NCBI GenBank assembly: GCA_013205645.1 | Contig: JABMMH010000233.1 | Location: 1-49,865, forward strand | Direction of reading: 5' to 3' | DNA from: Polaromonas sp. | Lineage (GTDB): Bacteria > Pseudomonadota > Gammaproteobacteria > Burkholderiales > Burkholderiaceae_C | Length of the DNA stretch: 49,865 nt | In this document: positions 33,479 through 41,714 of the stretch, piece after piece | Numbering within the stretch: position 1 is the stretch's first letter | Layout: each line of letters opens with the position of its first letter | Position numbers and translations under genes: made by a program | Notes under the pieces: generated by a model | Databases searched by the model: none | What the model saw: only the letters and a program-made list of their open reading frames with translations | Told to the model about the DNA's origin: nothing

Positions 33479-34228
33479 ATGTCTTCTCCTCCTAAAGTTC
33501 TTTTTGGCTTTCATGCCCTTGGTGTGCGCATCAAAACCGCGCCGCAATCGGTCATTGAAGTTTTTTACGATGTCTCGCGCCGCGATGCGCGCATGCGTCA
33601 GTTCACCGACCGGGCCCGCGAAGCCGGTATCCGGCTGATCGAATCCGACGGCGTGCGACTGGCCAAAATGGCCGGCAGCCATGGCCATCAGGGCGTGGTT
33701 GGCCGCGTCAATGCCTTGGCTGTGATCACTTCGCTTGACGAATTGCTGGAACAACTCGAAGCCAGCGGTGTGGCGTCGCCGTTGATCTTGGTGCTCGACG
33801 GCGTCACCGACCCACACAACCTCGGCGCCTGTTTGCGCGTCGCCGACGGTGCTGGCGCGCATGCCGTGATCGCCCCGAAAGACCACGCCGCCGGCATCAA
33901 CGCCACGGTGTCCAAGGTTGCCAGCGGTGCCGCTGAAACCATGCCGTACTTCATGGTGACGAACTTGGCGCGTACTTTGGGCGAACTCAAAGAGCGCAAC
34001 ATCTGGTGCATCGGCACCAGCGACGATGCGCCTAAAACAATTTACGACGTCGACCTCAAAGGTCCGGTGGCCTTGGTGCTGGGTGCTGAAGGCGAGGGCA
34101 TGCGCCAACTCACCCGCAAGACCTGTGACGAACTCGTCAGCATTCCGATGCACGGCGCGGTTGAAAGCCTGAACGTCTCAGTGGCCAGCGGCGTCTGCCT
34201 CTACGAAGCCCTGCGCCAGAGACGCTAA
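33479..34228 (+). CDS. rlmB: 23S rRNA (guanosine-2'-O-)-methyltransferase RlmB
   Basis: SPOUT-class methyltransferase that methylates G2251 in the P loop of 23S rRNA. It has 249 residues. The N-terminal substrate-binding domain starts KVLFGFHALGVRI. The SPOUT core has LVLDGVTDPHNLGACLRVADGAG in parts, ALVLGAEGEGMRQL and SIPMHGAVESLNVSVASGV, the trefoil-knot motifs of the family. No Shine-Dalgarno precedes the ATG, and the -10-like GATAAT is only seven bases upstream, so the message may be leaderless. Its stop codon overlaps the stop of chrA on the other strand. Confidence 0.96.
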   Translation: MSSPPKVLFGFHALGVRIKTAPQSVIEVFYDVSRRDARMRQFTDRAREAGIRLIESDGVRLAKMAGSHGHQGVVGRVNALAVITSLDELLEQLEASGVASPLILVLDGVTDPHNLGACLRVADGAGAHAVIAPKDHAAGINATVSKVASGAAETMPYFMVTNLARTLGELKERNIWCIGTSDDAPKTIYDVDLKGPVALVLGAEGEGMRQLTRKTCDELVSIPMHGAVESLNVSVASGVCLYEALRQRR

Positions 34229-34803
34229 ATCAAGCCGAACCAGCCCAAGGTCGCGCCCGCACCCAGCAGCCACAAAATGTGCAGCTTGGTGCGCCAGAAG
34301 ATCACGGCACTGACACCGGCCAGCAACCACAACGGCCAGTGCTCCAGCGACTTGCCGCTGGCACTGGCGAGAATCAAGCCGGTGGAAATCAACAGCCCCA
34401 CCACAATCGGTGCCATGCCCTGTTTGAAGGCCCGCACACCGCGCAAATTGCGATTGCGGTGGCCCCATTGGGTGGCGTTGTAGGTCAGCACCGAACTGGG
34501 TATCAGCATCCCGGTCATGGCCAGCGTGATGCCCAGCAAGCCGTACAGAACGCCGCCGGCGTTCATGCCGACATTCCAGCCCATCAGCGCGATAAACAAG
34601 ACGTTCGGCCCGGGCGCGGCCTGCGCAATGGCCACCGATGCATTGAACTGGGCGTCGGTCAGCCAGAGGTTTTGGTCGACCAAAAAGCGGTGCATGTCCG
34701 GGATCATGGCAATCGCGCCGCCTATGGCCATCAGCGACAGCGAGAGATAGTGCAGAAAAAACTGAGTCCACTCAGTCACACCCATGTTCAGCGTCTCGCT
34801 CAT
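34225..34803 (-). CDS. chrA: Chromate transporter family protein, second half of a split pair
   Basis: CHR-family membrane protein of 192 residues. It has the family motif AAPGPNVLFIALMGW and about six hydrophobic segments. It is the second gene of a pair: the ATG overlaps the stop of the preceding gene (ATGA). Together the two equal one full ChrA protein of about 390 residues, as in the short-chain paired subfamily, where both halves must be made and are thought to insert with opposite topology. Likely role: chromate efflux or, given the weak link to chromate in many hosts, another anion. The stop shares bases with rlmB on the plus strand. Confidence 0.85.
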   Translation of the reverse strand: MSETLNMGVTEWTQFFLHYLSLSLMAIGGAIAMIPDMHRFLVDQNLWLTDAQFNASVAIAQAAPGPNVLFIALMGWNVGMNAGGVLYGLLGITLAMTGMLIPSSVLTYNATQWGHRNRNLRGVRAFKQGMAPIVVGLLISTGLILASASGKSLEHWPLWLLAGVSAVIFWRTKLHILWLLGAGATLGWFGLI

Positions 34804-35375
34804 GGCTTCAGTCTTTTGTAGGCGAGGGTACAAGCCACGCCGCCAAGCCCAAACAGCACGTAAGCCAGCGGTAGCCGAAGCACGACAATGCCGGTCAAGC
34901 AAGCCAGGCCCAATACCGCGCACCAGCGCCAGCCCATGATGTTGGTTGTCAATGCGCTGATCAGCTTGATGCCAGTGGCCAAGATCAGGCCCGCAGCCAC
35001 TGCGCCCATGCCGCGCAGTGCGCCAGCGACGCCGGGGTGGTCGGCAAACTGCGTATACACAACTGCGAGTGCCAGCACCAGCACCAGCGGCACCAGGAGC
35101 ATACCGGCCAGTCCCACCAGCGCGCCTTTGAGGCCGAAGTAGCGTCCGCCGATGATCAAGGCCAGATTGATCACGTTGGGGCCGGGCATGATCTGCGCCA
35201 CCGACCAGTCTTCAATGAACTCATCGCGCGTCATCCAGCGTTTTTTCTCGACCAACTCTCTTTGCACCACGGCCAGCACGCCGCCAAAACCTTGCAGGGC
35301 CAGCAGCGTGAAGGAGACAAACAGGTCGGTCAGGGACTCGGGGCGTGGACGATCTTCGGGGGGTAAAACAGGCAT
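34800..35375 (-). CDS. chrA: Chromate transporter family protein, first half of a split pair
   Basis: First member of the paired CHR-family genes, 191 residues from the ATG at 35375 (a TTG at 35408 would add eleven residues). The motif FGGVLAVVQRELVEKKRWMTRDEF in short pieces and QIMPGPNVINLALIIG mark the CHR domain. About six hydrophobic segments follow. No regulator (chrB) is next to the pair, so chromate induction is not supported by context. The upstream neighbour is a decayed dehydrogenase gene on the same strand. Confidence 0.85.
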   Translation of the reverse strand: MPVLPPEDRPRPESLTDLFVSFTLLALQGFGGVLAVVQRELVEKKRWMTRDEFIEDWSVAQIMPGPNVINLALIIGGRYFGLKGALVGLAGMLLVPLVLVLALAVVYTQFADHPGVAGALRGMGAVAAGLILATGIKLISALTTNIMGWRWCAVLGLACLTGIVVLRLPLAYVLFGLGGVACTLAYKRLKP

Positions 35376-35411
35376 CCCCGCATTATGACTTTTACCCAAG
35401 TCACCCAACGG

Positions 35412-35680
35412 TCAGACCGTCATGCCGCCTGACACGTCGATGACTGCGCCATTGATGTAGTTGGCCTCGTCGCTGGCCAAAAACGCATAGACATTGGCAA
35501 TTTCTTCAGGCTTGCCCAAGCGCTTCAGCGGCACGCGCGCCTTCATCTCTATCAGCACGTTCTCACGGATGGTGTCCAGAATCGGCGTTGACCCGTACGC
35601 CTTTGGGTCCCAGTTCGCGGCTCCATGTTTTGGTGAATCCGATCACGCCAAACTTCGTTGCGGCGTATTTTGTAGGCTTG
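35412..35680 (-). pseudogene. Decayed short-chain dehydrogenase (FabG-like) fragment
   Basis: Read on the minus strand, the segment encodes the active-site YAATK and GVIGFTKTWSRELGPKG, then GVRVNA. A deletion of roughly 25-30 bases with a frame shift removes the usual VAPGF segment and puts that frame into a stop. The next frame resumes with ILDTIRENVLIEMKARVPL, RLGKPEEIANVYAFLASDEA and the terminal NGAVIDVSGGMTV. The N-terminal half with the NAD(P)-binding Gly motif is absent. The whole-family length is about 245 residues, so only about a third remains. The 180 bases between this and the kinase gene contain no gene that I can support. Confidence 0.85.
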
Positions 35681-35859
35681 AGCCCACGCACAGGCGCGTT
35701 GTGGGCCTGCCACCAGCTTGCCTCAGCCGAGCGATGATTAAAGCTGTGATCCTTTCAACGCAACGCTCGATCAAAGTTAGGACGACAGAATGCAAATAAC
35801 GGCGTGCCACGAATGCAAGGCATCTTCTACTTTGGTTGAACTCACTTCGCTTGCATGAC

Positions 35860-36966
35860 ATGAAGCGCCACGGCTGGAGTGCTTTGAACCTCAATCCGCA
35901 TGTCGCTTGGACTGCGGGCAAAGACGGTCAGGTCGATTACCTCAGCGACCGTTGGCGCGAGTGGACGGGCAAACGCGGTTTGGGGGAGTCTTGGGCCGAC
36001 TCGGTGCATCCGGATGACCTGCCGCAGGTGCTTGAGTCTTGGCGTCGCGCAGTTTTGACTGGCGAGCCGAACGATGTCGAACATCGGCTCTGCATGCGCA
36101 GTGGCAGCTACCGCTGGATGAGAAGCAGGGCCATGTCGCAACGCGACAGCGCAGGCGCCATCACCCGTTGGTACGGCGCGACTGAAGATATTGATGAGCG
36201 CAAACGCGCTGAAGATGCACTGCGCAGCAGCGAAGCCGCCTTGCTGGCCCTGACGCTGTCCTTGAACCAGCAGATCAAATGCCGCACCGACGAGCTCACC
36301 GAACTCAACCGGCACTTGCAGTCTGCACGAGAAGAAGAGCGCAACCGTCTGGCCGGTACCCTGCATGACGACCTCGGCGCCTTGTTCACCGCCGCCAAGT
36401 TTGACGTGGCACGGCTGAAGTCGGCTTTGGCGCCGCTGTCGCCTGAGGTGTCCGCCCGCATTGGTCACTTTTCAGACTTGCTGGACAAGAGCATTGACAG
36501 CAAGCGCCACATGATTGAAGACTTGCGGCCTTCCGCATTGAGCTCGCTCGGGCTGGTGCCCGCCTTGACGATCTTGATCAACGACTTCACCCGCAGCCAT
36601 GGCATCCAAGTGCAGGCAGAGCTAGAAGACCCTTCAGAGCTGCCGATCAAGCCCGCTGTTCAACTCACGATTTACAGGCTGGCGCAAGAAGCCCTTGAGA
36701 ATGTTGCAGCCTACGCTCAGGCTGGCAACGTGCGCGTGCGCTTGTCCTGTGAAGGCCACGGCCAAGTGCAAATCAGCGTGAAAGACGATGGCATCGGCTT
36801 CGACGCTTCTTCTGAGCGCATTGCCATGCTGGGTTTGCTAGGCATGCATTACCGCGTCGAAGCCGAAGGTGGTTGCTTCGAGGTGAAGTCCAGTCATCAA
36901 TGTGGCACTACTTTGAGCGCGTGCTTCCCCGTGGATGAGCTGTCAGCCACGCTGGCCTTGAACTAG
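35860..36966 (+). CDS. PAS-domain sensor histidine kinase, NarX/HisKA_3 type
   Basis: Cytosolic kinase of 368 residues from ATG 35860 (a TTG at 35836 would add eight). A PAS fold covers about 10-120 (HVAWTAGKDGQVDYLSDRW, HPDDLPQVL, RSGSYRWMRSRA), then a coiled-coil linker. The HisKA_3 dimerisation box is AREEERNRLAGTLHDDLG with phospho-acceptor H169. The ATPase domain has QEALENVAAYA (N box) and KDDGIGFD (G box). No membrane segment and no response regulator are adjacent; a LuxR/NarL-type partner would be expected. The gene begins beside a pseudogene, so loss of a neighbour is possible. Confidence 0.88.
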   Translation: MKRHGWSALNLNPHVAWTAGKDGQVDYLSDRWREWTGKRGLGESWADSVHPDDLPQVLESWRRAVLTGEPNDVEHRLCMRSGSYRWMRSRAMSQRDSAGAITRWYGATEDIDERKRAEDALRSSEAALLALTLSLNQQIKCRTDELTELNRHLQSAREEERNRLAGTLHDDLGALFTAAKFDVARLKSALAPLSPEVSARIGHFSDLLDKSIDSKRHMIEDLRPSALSSLGLVPALTILINDFTRSHGIQVQAELEDPSELPIKPAVQLTIYRLAQEALENVAAYAQAGNVRVRLSCEGHGQVQISVKDDGIGFDASSERIAMLGLLGMHYRVEAEGGCFEVKSSHQCGTTLSACFPVDELSATLALN

Positions 36967-36985
36967 GATAAACCACAGGAGATTC

Positions 36986-37447
36986 ATGATGACTAATATT
37001 CAATTTCGCAGCCTCGGTTTGACGGTGCTGGCGTCTGCACTGCTGGCCGGTTGCGGTGCCCTGTTGCCGGCCAATGACAAAAGCCATCTGGTCACTTTCA
37101 CGACGCAGATGCGCGGCGGCAACGAGGTGCCGCCAGTGGCGACCAGCGCCAGCGGACAGGTCGACGCCATGCTCAACACAGACACCAACTTGCTGCGCTG
37201 GCGGCTGACTTACACCAACTTGAGCGGCCCACCCAGGGCCGGACACTTCCATGGGCCCGTCGCCATCGGCGCGAACGCCGGCGTGGTCTTGCCGTTTTCG
37301 GGCCTGATGGGCAGCCCGCTGGAAGGCTCAGCCACACTCACCGCCGCACAGGTCTCAGATCTGATGGCCGGTCGCTGGTACGCCAATATCCACACGGTTG
37401 CCAACCCCGGCGGCGAAATTCGTGGGCAAATGACTTTGCGGCGTTAA
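36986..37447 (+). CDS. CHRD-domain lipoprotein
   Basis: A 153-residue protein with lipobox ALLAGC (C23) followed by a CHRD domain, named for chordin and found in bacterial secreted proteins of mostly unknown function. Domain marks are GGNEVPPVATSASGQ, HFHGPVAIGANAGVV and NIHTVANPGGEIRGQM. CAGGAGA lies five to eleven bases before the first of two adjacent ATGs. It follows the histidine kinase by 19 bases on the same strand, so the two may be co-transcribed. The protein should be anchored in the outer membrane or the periplasmic face of the inner membrane. Confidence 0.88.
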   Translation: MMTNIQFRSLGLTVLASALLAGCGALLPANDKSHLVTFTTQMRGGNEVPPVATSASGQVDAMLNTDTNLLRWRLTYTNLSGPPRAGHFHGPVAIGANAGVVLPFSGLMGSPLEGSATLTAAQVSDLMAGRWYANIHTVANPGGEIRGQMTLRR

Positions 37448-37524
37448 ACCAAGGCTTTGGCCGGTACTTGCCCGACCCAATAAAGGGCCATTTGTCCCGA
37501 TTCGTGTTTTTGGGTCAGAAACCT

Positions 37525-37530
37525 TACAAT
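37525..37530 (+). promoter_or_regulatory. Candidate -10 element of the ygiQ promoter
   Basis: TACAAT 21 bases before the ygiQ ATG would place the transcript start near 37538 and give a leader of about 14 bases. The -35 region (GTGTTT) is poor. The call rests on the hexamer and position. Confidence 0.3.
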
Positions 37531-37551
37531 GCCGGGTTACCCCAAAGCCCT

Positions 37552-39921
37552 ATGAACGCTCCCATCGACGTCTCCTTTTTCGCGCGCGCCGCCAAGCCAC
37601 TGACCAGTTACCGCAAGTACTGGGCGGCCCGTTTTGGCACGGCCAAGTTTTTGCCAACCAGCCGCGAGGAAATGCAGGCGCTGGGATGGGACAGTTGCGA
37701 CATCATCATCGTGACAGGCGACGCTTACGTCGACCACCCTAGTTTTGGCATGGCCGTCATTGGCCGCATGCTCGAAGCGCAGGGCTTTCGGGTCGGCATC
37801 ATCGCCCAACCCGACTGGCAAACCGCTGAGCCCTACAAACTACTGGGCAAGCCGAATCTGTTCTTCGGCGTCACGGCCGGCAACATGGATTCCATGATCA
37901 ACCGCTACACGGCGGACCGCAAAATCCGCAGCGACGACGCCTACACCCCCGGCGACATCGGCGGCAAACGGCCTGACCGCGCCGCACTGGTGTATTCCCA
38001 GCGCTGCCGCGAAGCCTACAAAGAAGTACCGATTGTGTTGGGTGGCATTGAAGGCTCGCTCCGTCGCATCGCGCATTACGACTATTGGTCTGACAAAGTG
38101 CGGCGCAGCGTGGTGGTCGACGCCAAATGCGACCTGCTGCTGTACGGCAATGCCGAGCGCGCGATTGTCGAAATCGCTCATCGCTTGGCTGCCAAAGAGC
38201 CTATCGCCAACATCACCGACATTCGCGGCACCGCCTTCATTCGCCGCCAAGGTGACGAGACCGCACAAGGCTGGTTCGAGATTGACTCCACCAATGTCGA
38301 CGCGCCAGGCCGGGTCGAAGCCCACGTCAATCCGTACCTGATGATTTCGGAGCAGGCCAAAGAGCAGGGCGCCACCTGCGCCCGTGAAGACGAAGCCGCC
38401 GACGTTGCCGTCAAGGCTGAAGCGGCGGGCTCGCCGGTGCTCAAGGTCAAAACCCCGCCACTGGCCAACCCGGCCATCAAGCCGCTCACCTTTGTGCAGA
38501 ACCCGAGCTTGCCGTCGATGCAGGGCAAGATCAAAGTGCCGCCGCGTGACCGTTCGGTGATTCGGCTGCCGTCTTACGAGAAAGTTCGCAGCGACGCCGT
38601 GCTATACGCCCACGCCAACCGCGTGTTGCATCTTGAGACCAACCCAGGTAATGCGCGCGCCTTGGTGCAGGCCCACGGTGAAGGTGTGACCGCCCGCGAC
38701 GTCTGGATCAACCCGCCGCCGATCCCGCTGACCACCGTCGAGATGGACTACGTCTTCGACTTGCCGTATGCGCGTTCGCCGCACCCTATCTACGCCGACG
38801 AGAACGACAGCCACGACCACGCCACCAAAATACCAGCCTGGGAAATGATTCGCTTCAGCGTGAACATCATGCGCGGCTGCTTTGGTGGGTGCACTTTTTG
38901 CTCCATCACCGAGCACGAAGGCCGCATCATCCAGAGCCGTTCCGAGGACTCCGTGATCCGCGAGATTGAAGCCATTCGAGACACCGTCAAAGGCTTCACC
39001 GGCGCTATTTCAGACCTCGGCGGCCCGACCGCCAACATGTACCGCATCGGTTGCAAGTCACCCGAGATTGAAGCCGCTTGCCGCAAACCGTCTTGTGTTT
39101 ACCCCGGCATTTGCTCGAATCTCAACACCGACCACGCACCCTTGATCAAGATGTACCGCCGGGCGCGCTCGCTCAAGGGCATCAAGAAAATTCTCATCAG
39201 CTCTGGTCTGCGCTATGACTTGGCGGTGCAAAGCCCCGAGTACGTCAAAGAGCTGGTGACGCACCACGTCGGTGGCTACCTGAAGATCGCACCCGAGCAC
39301 ACCGAGCAGGGCCCGCTGACCAAGATGATGAAACCCGGCATCGGCAGCTACGACAAGTTCAAGCAGATGTTCGAGAAGTACTCGCTCGAAGCCGGTAAAA
39401 AGCAGTTTTTGATTCCTTACTTCATCGCCGCCCATCCGGGCACCAGCGACGAAGACATGATGAACCTCGCCATCTGGCTCAAAAAAAGCGGCTTCAGGGC
39501 TGACCAAGTTCAGACCTTCTACCCGTCACCCATGGCGACGGCGACGGCCATGTACCACACCAACCGCAATCCGCTGCGCAAGATCACGCGCGACAGCGAG
39601 ACCGTGGACATCGTGCGCGGCGACAAACGCCGCCGCCTGCACAAAGCTTTCTTGCGCTACCACGACGCCAACAACTGGCCGCTGCTGCGCGAAGCCCTCA
39701 AGACCATGGGTCGGTCTGACTTGATCGGCAACGGCAAGCACCATTTGATCCCCACCTACCAGCCGCTGACCGATGGCGGCTACACCAGCGCACGCAAGAA
39801 AAACTCGACCACCGTCGCGTTGAAGTCTGCCGCGCCGGTCAAAGGCCGCATCCTGACCCAGCACACCGGCTTGCCGCCGCGTGACAATGGTTCCGCCAAG
39901 CCTCTCCGTAAACCGCGCTGA
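37552..39921 (+). CDS. YgiQ-family radical SAM protein
   Basis: Large radical SAM protein of 789 residues (UPF0313/YgiQ family), whose substrate is not established. The N-terminal DUF domain carries FLPTSREEMQALGWDSCDII. The cluster motif is CFGGCTFC (C443, C447, C450), followed by SITEHEGRIIQSRS. YLKIAPEHTEQGPL and TFYPSPMATATAMY are family-typical. I chose ATG 37552 because homologues begin close to FFARAAKPL; the open frame extends 84 bases upstream. The C-terminus is Lys/Arg-rich. The following gene starts 52 bases later. Confidence 0.93.
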   Translation: MNAPIDVSFFARAAKPLTSYRKYWAARFGTAKFLPTSREEMQALGWDSCDIIIVTGDAYVDHPSFGMAVIGRMLEAQGFRVGIIAQPDWQTAEPYKLLGKPNLFFGVTAGNMDSMINRYTADRKIRSDDAYTPGDIGGKRPDRAALVYSQRCREAYKEVPIVLGGIEGSLRRIAHYDYWSDKVRRSVVVDAKCDLLLYGNAERAIVEIAHRLAAKEPIANITDIRGTAFIRRQGDETAQGWFEIDSTNVDAPGRVEAHVNPYLMISEQAKEQGATCAREDEAADVAVKAEAAGSPVLKVKTPPLANPAIKPLTFVQNPSLPSMQGKIKVPPRDRSVIRLPSYEKVRSDAVLYAHANRVLHLETNPGNARALVQAHGEGVTARDVWINPPPIPLTTVEMDYVFDLPYARSPHPIYADENDSHDHATKIPAWEMIRFSVNIMRGCFGGCTFCSITEHEGRIIQSRSEDSVIREIEAIRDTVKGFTGAISDLGGPTANMYRIGCKSPEIEAACRKPSCVYPGICSNLNTDHAPLIKMYRRARSLKGIKKILISSGLRYDLAVQSPEYVKELVTHHVGGYLKIAPEHTEQGPLTKMMKPGIGSYDKFKQMFEKYSLEAGKKQFLIPYFIAAHPGTSDEDMMNLAIWLKKSGFRADQVQTFYPSPMATATAMYHTNRNPLRKITRDSETVDIVRGDKRRRLHKAFLRYHDANNWPLLREALKTMGRSDLIGNGKHHLIPTYQPLTDGGYTSARKKNSTTVALKSAAPVKGRILTQHTGLPPRDNGSAKPLRKPR

Positions 39922-39973
39922 TCCGCATCCATCCCCGCAAACCAGCCGGTTTGCGCCACCAACATTGCGATTT

Positions 39974-40747
39974 ATGAACATCACTGTCAGTGAAGAGCTG
40001 CGCGCGTATATTGATCCGTTGACCCCTCACGAACATGCGGCACTGGAACGCAGCTTGTTGGCCGAAGGCTGCCGCGACGCCTTGGTGCTCTGGGGCGACG
40101 TGCTGGTTGACGGCCACAACCGTTACGGTATTTGCAGCCAGCACGGTATTGCCTTCAACACCGTCCAAAACACCCAGTTCAAGTCCATGGACGACGTCCA
40201 CCTGTGGATGATTGACCAGCACTTGGGCCGGCGCAGTCTGTCTGACTTTCAACGCGGCGTGCTGGCGTTGCGCAGGAAAGACATCTTGTCGGCCAGCGTG
40301 CCGGCAGAGGCTGATTCAGCAGCGCCTGAGTCACCAACCGCTGCGCCTGCCGCCAACCATGTTGCAAACACGGTTGACGTTCTGACCACCAGCGATGCCA
40401 CAGCCAAAGCCGCCCGCCTCAGCAGCAGCGCCCTGAGTCACATTAAAAAAATTCAAGAGTCAGCCGCACCAGAGTTGGTGGCGGCCGTCAAGTCGGGTTC
40501 CATTTCAATCACCGCCGCCGCCAACGTGGCGTCGTTGCCCGTTGCGGAGCAGGTCGCTGCGGCGGCAGGCGGTAAAAAAGAGCTACAGCAAGCCGCCCGC
40601 CAAGTCCGCGAAAGCCGGGCCGTAGAGCGCAGCGAACCCGATTCGCCCGCGGGGGTGATTGCGCGTTTGAAGCAAACCATCAGCATGCTCAGTGCAGAAA
40701 ATGCGTTGTTGAAAACCCAGCTGGCTGAGCTGACCGCCGCTACTTAA
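39974..40747 (+). CDS. ParB-like plasmid replication/partition-related protein
   Basis: A 257-residue protein with an N-terminal ParB/sulfiredoxin-like part (about 1-85): IDPLTPHEHAALERSLLAEGCRDALVLWGD in short pieces and DGHNRYGICSQHGIAF. The middle is Ala/Ser-rich (about 105-160), a KorB/ParB-like helical part follows (HIKKIQESAAPELVAAVKSGSIS, AANVASLP), and a short coiled coil ends the protein. Chromosomal homologues in Comamonadaceae are commonly labelled plasmid replication/partition-related. There is no ParA next to it, so a segregation role is doubtful, and DNA-binding regulation is as likely. ATG 39974 is used because the upstream extension overlaps ygiQ. Confidence 0.75.
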   Translation: MNITVSEELRAYIDPLTPHEHAALERSLLAEGCRDALVLWGDVLVDGHNRYGICSQHGIAFNTVQNTQFKSMDDVHLWMIDQHLGRRSLSDFQRGVLALRRKDILSASVPAEADSAAPESPTAAPAANHVANTVDVLTTSDATAKAARLSSSALSHIKKIQESAAPELVAAVKSGSISITAAANVASLPVAEQVAAAAGGKKELQQAARQVRESRAVERSEPDSPAGVIARLKQTISMLSAENALLKTQLAELTAAT

Positions 40748-40777
40748 CGGGTTAAAGGGTTAATCGGCCAGGCCTTT

Positions 40778-41683
40778 TCAGGCCATCGTGTGCAGCGGAA
40801 TGTCCCTCAAAGTCGCCAGCACATCAAGCTGCTGACGCGTCTGTTTCTTCAAAAACCGGGCAATGCCGTCTCGCGTGGTCTTGGTTTGCAGACTCGCCAC
40901 GTCTGACGCTGGCAAGCCCGCCGCCGCGCACAGCGCAGCGGCAAAATGCGGCTCCAGCGCTGCCACCGCCACACGGCCATCCTTGCACGCATATACGCGG
41001 TAACCGGCATGTGCGCCGCCGACAAAACCGCTGGGCTGCGTCAGCCCCCAATGCCGGGGCAGCGCGAGGTAGTGCGCCGCACTAGACAGCGCGACTTCCA
41101 AGCGAATGCCTTTTCCGCTGTTGCGCTGCGACAGCACCGCCTGCAACACCGCTTCGCTGGCTGCTAACGAGCCGCCCATGTCGGCATATAGCGTGGCGGG
41201 TAACTCCAAGCCTGGCACCAAGCCGCTGTCCGCCAGGTAGGTCAAGTCGTGGCCGGGCTCTTCAGCGCGAGCCCCGGGGCTGCCGACGATGGCCACCTGC
41301 GACAGGGCAGGGTAGAGGCGGTGCAAGTTCTTCCAGCCCAAGCCGAGTTTCTCAATCGCAGACGGCCGGAAAGAGGTGATCAGCACATAGGTTTTGGCGA
41401 GCTCGCGGTGTAATTTTTTTTGCCCCGCCTCAGTCTTCAAATCCACCGTGATGACTTTGATGCCGCTCTGCAATTGCGCATAAGCGGGCGGGCTGTAACG
41501 CTGCATCGGGTCGCCACTGGGTGGCTCCAACTTGACGCAGCGCGCGCCCATTTGCTGGCAGCGCATCAAGGCTGCGGGGCCGGGCAAATTCAAAGCGAGG
41601 CTGAGCAGGCGAACGCCCTTCAGGACTTGTGGGATTTTCAGGGCAGGGTCTTGGGTTTTTGCTTGGAGTTTGGCTTGTGTCAT
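40778..41683 (-). CDS. Family III CoA-transferase/alpha-methylacyl-CoA racemase-like protein, short form
   Basis: A 301-residue protein of the CaiB/BaiF-AMACR family. It keeps LKGVRLLSLALNLPGP, the CoA-binding VKLEPPSGDPM and the catalytic aspartate in GHDLTYLADSGLV, matching the AMACR GHDINY motif. YRVYACKDGRVAVAALEPHF is also racemase-like. Family members have about 360-400 residues; here the C-terminal part after residue 280 and some internal segments are shortened. The ATG lies 31 bases after pobA on the same strand, so they are likely co-transcribed. Whether the shortened form is active is unknown. Confidence 0.8.
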   Translation of the reverse strand: MTQAKLQAKTQDPALKIPQVLKGVRLLSLALNLPGPAALMRCQQMGARCVKLEPPSGDPMQRYSPPAYAQLQSGIKVITVDLKTEAGQKKLHRELAKTYVLITSFRPSAIEKLGLGWKNLHRLYPALSQVAIVGSPGARAEEPGHDLTYLADSGLVPGLELPATLYADMGGSLAASEAVLQAVLSQRNSGKGIRLEVALSSAAHYLALPRHWGLTQPSGFVGGAHAGYRVYACKDGRVAVAALEPHFAAALCAAAGLPASDVASLQTKTTRDGIARFLKKQTRQQLDVLATLRDIPLHTMA

Positions 41684-41714
41684 AACCAGCAATCTACAGC
41701 AAGCCGCAGGCTCA

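Noticed and set aside
35643..35921. 92-residue minus-strand frame between the pseudogene and the kinase
   Set aside because: Its end runs through the dehydrogenase remnant in the wrong frame, and it has no ribosome site.
39974..40747. Integrated plasmid, suggested by the ParB-like protein
   Set aside because: There is no replication gene, ParA or mobility gene nearby, and the flanks are ordinary chromosomal genes.
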